From Gammaproteobacteria bacterium (lineage in GTDB: Bacteria > Pseudomonadota > Gammaproteobacteria > Pseudomonadales > DSM-25080): DNA of 6,009 nucleotides. Where the stretch lies: positions 1 to 6,009 of the forward strand of contig JABXIR010000219.1 in NCBI GenBank assembly GCA_013372965.1, read 5' to 3'. This document shows positions 4,980 through 6,009 of the stretch, in pieces (position 1 is the first letter of the stretch; each line of letters starts with the position of its first letter). The notes below the pieces were generated by a model that searched no databases, had not been told where the DNA came from, and saw only the letters and a program-made list of their open reading frames with translations. Made by a program: the position numbers and the translations under genes.

Positions 4980-5740
4980 TCGAGACTGGCCTCAAAAGTG
5001 ATCGGGTTGTGATCGCTCAGCGGTGAGAACTCAGAACGCAATTCTCTTACCCGTATTCCACGGGTGAAAACCCAATCGAGTGGCAAACCGGTCGGTCGTG
5101 ATCGGTGGTCTTCCGAATACTGTGCTTGAGTTAAACCCTGAGCGGCAGCAAGTGCATGAATGTGTTTTACCCGTGCGGGGCGCCAAGTATTAAAATCTCC
5201 TGCCACAACAATAGGACCATGGTGACTTCGAGCAAATTCGAACACGCGGTTCATTTGCGCTTTCCAGGTGCCTAACAACCAACTGAAATTTACCCCATGC
5301 AAATTGATGACCATCAGCGAGTCGTTGCGATCTTCGATCGGATAGATCGCCACCAGTGAGGTTTTTGGGGTGCGAAGAATCGGCTCGTAGCTCTTCCAGG
5401 AGCATTGGTGAACGGGCGTCGCATTGGTGCGGATCAGAGTGCCCGTTGCTTCATTGAGCGTATAGCCCGCAGCGAAAGCAACGTGCTCGTCGGCGTAGGA
5501 TTCTTGCAGTATTTCCATGGAGTTGGGGGTGAACTCGATACCATCGACATCGACCGCGTTACTTTTGGCAACGTTCCATACCAGTACATTCAGTGGAAAA
5601 CGAATGGGTGTCGGGTTGACGTTAAAGTGGCACTGAACTTGTTCGTGCAGCGGACGTTCGTTTAAACCAGGGTCAAAGACCGCGAGCACACTGGCCATTA
5701 CGAGGCTGACGAAAACAATCGGGATGACATTGTGCTTCAT
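4976..5740 (-). CDS. Exported endonuclease/exonuclease/phosphatase (EEP) family protein
   Basis: A 254-residue protein with an N-terminal signal sequence or anchor: basic start M-K-H, hydrophobic core 6-22, and a possible V-L-A cleavage at residue 20. It is followed by an EEP domain. The active-site series of the family is present: W55-N56 in V-W-N-V-A-K, E80 in I-L-Q-E-S, H148 in N-L-H-G, D182 and N184 in G-D-F-N-T-W, D222 in L-D-W-V-F, and D243-H244 in S-D-H-N-P. It is therefore expected to be a metal-dependent phosphodiesterase or nuclease acting outside the cytoplasm, close to YafD-like proteins; the substrate is unknown. Cysteines 37 and 113 could form a disulfide in the exported protein. 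It starts 15 bases after the truC stop, so it is probably co-transcribed with truC. The ribosome binding site is weak (CGAG, about 8 bases upstream). Confidence 0.85.
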   Translation of the reverse strand: MKHNVIPIVFVSLVMASVLAVFDPGLNERPLHEQVQCHFNVNPTPIRFPLNVLVWNVAKSNAVDVDGIEFTPNSMEILQESYADEHVAFAAGYTLNEATGTLIRTNATPVHQCSWKSYEPILRTPKTSLVAIYPIEDRNDSLMVINLHGVNFSWLLGTWKAQMNRVFEFARSHHGPIVVAGDFNTWRPARVKHIHALAAAQGLTQAQYSEDHRSRPTGLPLDWVFTRGIRVRELRSEFSPLSDHNPITFEASLD

Positions 5741-5755
5741 AAAGGTACTCGTTGG

Positions 5756-6009
5756 TTACAACGCATCATGCCAGTCGAGGCGGTTGAGGGCGTCTGTCCA
5801 GATTTGATCGAATGCTGCGTTGAGCTCGATCACTTCCTTTGTTTCGGGATGAGTGAAGGTTAGCGATTCGCAGTGAAGCATCAATCGTGAGAGACCGCAA
5901 CGTTCCGACAATAATCGATTCAATGGGCCCTTGCCGTACTTCGCGTCGCCGATAATAGGGTGGCTAACATGCTTCATGTGTCGTCTGAGTTGGTGTCGAC
6001 GCCCCGTGA
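5756..6009 (-). CDS. truC: tRNA pseudouridine(65) synthase, C-terminal part (5' end outside window)
   Basis: The frame is open to the window edge and gives 83 residues of the C-terminus. It begins T-G-R-R-H-Q-L-R-R-H-M-K-H and continues with V-S-H-P-I-I-G-D. That block is shared by RluA-family pseudouridine synthases. The N-R-L-L-S-E-R-C-G-L-S-R-L-M-L-H segment that follows is typical of TruC rather than RluC or RluD. TruC converts U65 in the acceptor stem region of some tRNAs. The catalytic aspartate lies further upstream, beyond the window. An apparent ATG start at 5977 is only an internal methionine, because the conserved block extends upstream of it. The stop TAA is at 5756-5758, followed after 15 bases by the EEP gene. 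Confidence 0.85.
   Translation of the reverse strand, partial: TGRRHQLRRHMKHVSHPIIGDAKYGKGPLNRLLSERCGLSRLMLHCESLTFTHPETKEVIELNAAFDQIWTDALNRLDWHDAL

Noticed and set aside
5756..5977. A complete 73-residue protein starting at 5977
   Set aside because: The frame stays open to the window edge, and the upstream residues T-G-R-R-H-Q-L-R-R-H belong to the same conserved block, so this is an internal methionine of truC.

Overview
This 6,009-base window is ordinary, gene-dense bacterial chromosome. The gene families point to a gammaproteobacterium, probably free-living and aquatic: a TruC-type pseudouridine synthase, DUF2788 and DUF2721 membrane proteins, a PhnA-like zinc-ribbon protein, and a CaiB/BaiF CoA-transferase close to those of Pseudomonas. 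Base composition looks balanced throughout. I see no insertion sequence, phage gene, CRISPR array, tRNA or rRNA. The taxonomic call is inferred from recalled protein families, not from a search.

Layout. Positions 1-1156 (+) hold the end of a probable malate synthase G gene, then lrgA- and lrgB-like genes, joined by a TAATG overlap and an ATGA overlap. Positions 1124-1920 (-) hold a two-gene unit, a PhnA-like zinc-ribbon protein followed by a DUF2721 membrane protein. These are also coupled by TAATG, and the second gene overlaps the 3' end of lrgB by 33 bases. A 128-base divergent spacer leads to a class III CoA-transferase (2049-3251, +), most like the glutarate/succinyl-CoA transferase group, which ends at a strong intrinsic terminator (3267-3300). 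On the other side of that terminator lies a converging AzgA-type NCS2 purine permease (3318-4628, -). A second divergent spacer contains a near-consensus sigma-70 promoter that drives a 65-residue DUF2788 protein (4782-4979, +). The window closes with a minus-strand pair: a truC 3' end (5756-6009) and an exported endonuclease/exonuclease/phosphatase-family protein (4976-5740), whose stop codon shares a CTAG palindrome with that of the DUF2788 gene.

How the genes relate. The most informative link is glyoxylate metabolism (malate synthase G) translationally coupled to LrgA/LrgB. LrgAB-type proteins include the plant plastid glycolate/glycerate carrier and bacterial carriers of small organic acids, so a C2/C3 acid transport role is more plausible here than a holin role. 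The CoA-transferase and the purine permease are stand-alone metabolic genes. Four start sites (1516, 1920, 4628, 4782) were set downstream of the longest possible start, from ribosome binding sites, gene overlaps or promoter position.

I did not find a convincing undescribed multi-gene system. The findings listed are gene-context and architecture points, most of modest interest.
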